Of a stretch of 7,335 nucleotides of DNA, positions 6,724 through 7,335 are shown in pieces. The stretch is from Nitrospirota bacterium (GTDB taxonomy: Bacteria > Nitrospirota > JAOUDF01): assembly GCA_029859385.1 (NCBI GenBank), contig JAOUDF010000128.1, positions 1 through 7,335 on the forward strand, given 5' to 3'. The notes under the pieces were generated by a model. The model did not search any database, was not told where the DNA came from, and worked only from the letters and a program-made list of their open reading frames with translations. Made by a program: the position numbers and the translations under genes. The stretch's first letter is position 1. Each line of letters starts with the position of its first letter.

Positions 6724-7335
6724 ATGGCAAAAAAAATCGCACAAATTCATGTGATCTTTCTCCTGCTGGCCGCCATGTTTGCGCCATCGGTTTCTCTCTC
6801 TGCCGTTGCGCCGGTGTCATCCTTCGCAAGGAACATGACCAATTATCTTGCAGGGCCTGTAAGGGTGGCGACGGATACCGCCGGAAATATCTATGTGGCG
6901 GATGCTACCTTGCGCTCAGTGACCGTCCTTGACTCGTTGGGCAATCAGCTTTTCATTATTGGCAGCAGCGATACCCCCAAATGCGTTGCAGTGGACCTGC
7001 AAAATCGGATTTATGTGGGCTACAGGAACGATGGACAGCCCGGTTATGTCGCCGTCTACGACGCAGCGGGACAGTTCCTTCGCAATCTCGGCGCGGGTCT
7101 TGGCGAGTTCGTCAGTCCTGTTGATATTGCCGTCAGCTACACGACGGGGAAGGTATACGTCGTTGACAGGGAACAGCATGCCGTACGGGTTTTTGACAAT
7201 AATGGCGACTATCTCTTCCACTTTGGCGGATTCGGAGAGTACGACTACCAGTATTCAGCAACCGTCAATCAGGGTAAATTTAATTACCCCAGCGGTATTA
7301 CCGTCGACGAGATCCGCCAGGAAGTCCTGGTGAGC
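6724..7335 (+). CDS. Exported NHL-repeat protein, 3' end outside window
   Basis: The frame runs 204 codons from the ATG to the right edge without a stop. Residues 1-29 form a Sec signal peptide: basic start (MAKK), hydrophobic core V-I-F-L-L-L-A-A-M-F-A and an A-x-A type end (probable cleavage near A27 or A29), with no lipobox cysteine. NHL beta-propeller repeats follow at about residues 45-80 (P-V-R-V-A-T-D ... G-N-I-Y-V-A-D), 86-123 (V-A-V-D ... R-I-Y-V-G), 132-169 (P-V-D-I-A-V ... K-V-Y-V-V-D) and, cut off by the edge, 189 onward (P-S-G-I-T-V-D). A full propeller normally has about six such units. The ATG is supported by the signal peptide; the ribosome site is weak, with GGG at 6713-6715 better spaced than AGGG at 6718-6721. 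A TTG at 6697 is in frame but would bury the signal peptide. NHL proteins act as binding scaffolds; here a role in the extracellular cytochrome system is inferred from position. Confidence 0.9.
   Translation, partial: MAKKIAQIHVIFLLLAAMFAPSVSLSAVAPVSSFARNMTNYLAGPVRVATDTAGNIYVADATLRSVTVLDSLGNQLFIIGSSDTPKCVAVDLQNRIYVGYRNDGQPGYVAVYDAAGQFLRNLGAGLGEFVSPVDIAVSYTTGKVYVVDREQHAVRVFDNNGDYLFHFGGFGEYDYQYSATVNQGKFNYPSGITVDEIRQEVLVS

Noticed and set aside
6916..7221. 101-codon open frame on the minus strand
   Set aside because: It is antisense to the NHL repeats and has no domain or promoter of its own.
6929..7333. Open frame of 134 codons on the plus strand in another frame
   Set aside because: It overlaps the NHL gene in a different frame. 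The frame from 6724 has the signal peptide and repeated NHL motifs, whereas this one has no repeat pattern.

Overview
The window looks like chromosome from a dissimilatory metal-reducing bacterium of the Geobacter type (Desulfuromonadales). This is inferred from a giant c-type cytochrome with 14 CxxCH heme sites fused to extracellular adhesion-like modules, followed by an exported NHL-repeat protein with a consensus sigma-54 promoter. I cannot name the species from sequence alone.

Bases 2-6484 (+) are one uninterrupted reading frame, open at the left edge, so the true start and the expected Sec signal peptide lie outside the window. At least 2160 residues are visible. Residues below are numbered from the GTG codon at base 17, which is a convenience and not a proposed start. 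The order is: a parallel beta-helix-like segment with 20-residue repeats (1 to about 204); four tandem repeats of about 105 residues that split into eight WNGxxW half-units, read as an eight-bladed beta-propeller (about 205-620); an Ig-like domain (626-738); three FN3-like repeats, the last two each with four cysteines (740-1055); a second Ig-like domain (1056-1155); and a 14-heme cytochrome region (1181-2070) with a beta-rich insert between hemes 11 and 12 and a cysteine-containing tail. About half of the visible protein is surface-type scaffold and about half is electron-transfer module.

Bases 6485-6723 are a 239-base AT-rich intergenic region. It holds a strong stem-loop terminator for the cytochrome gene, an AT-rich stretch with roughly helically spaced A/T tracts and a 12-base palindrome, and a sigma-54 (-24/-12) promoter with perfect core and spacing.

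Bases 6724 to the right edge (+) begin a second gene, cut off at 204 codons. It encodes a secreted protein with a clear signal peptide and at least three full NHL repeats plus the start of a fourth. The terminator and separate promoter suggest it is transcribed independently of the cytochrome. NHL-type propeller genes near large extracellular cytochromes are a recurring arrangement in Geobacteraceae, so a shared cell-surface electron-transfer role is plausible but inferred.

I saw no RNA genes, CRISPR arrays, insertion sequences, attachment sites or origins.
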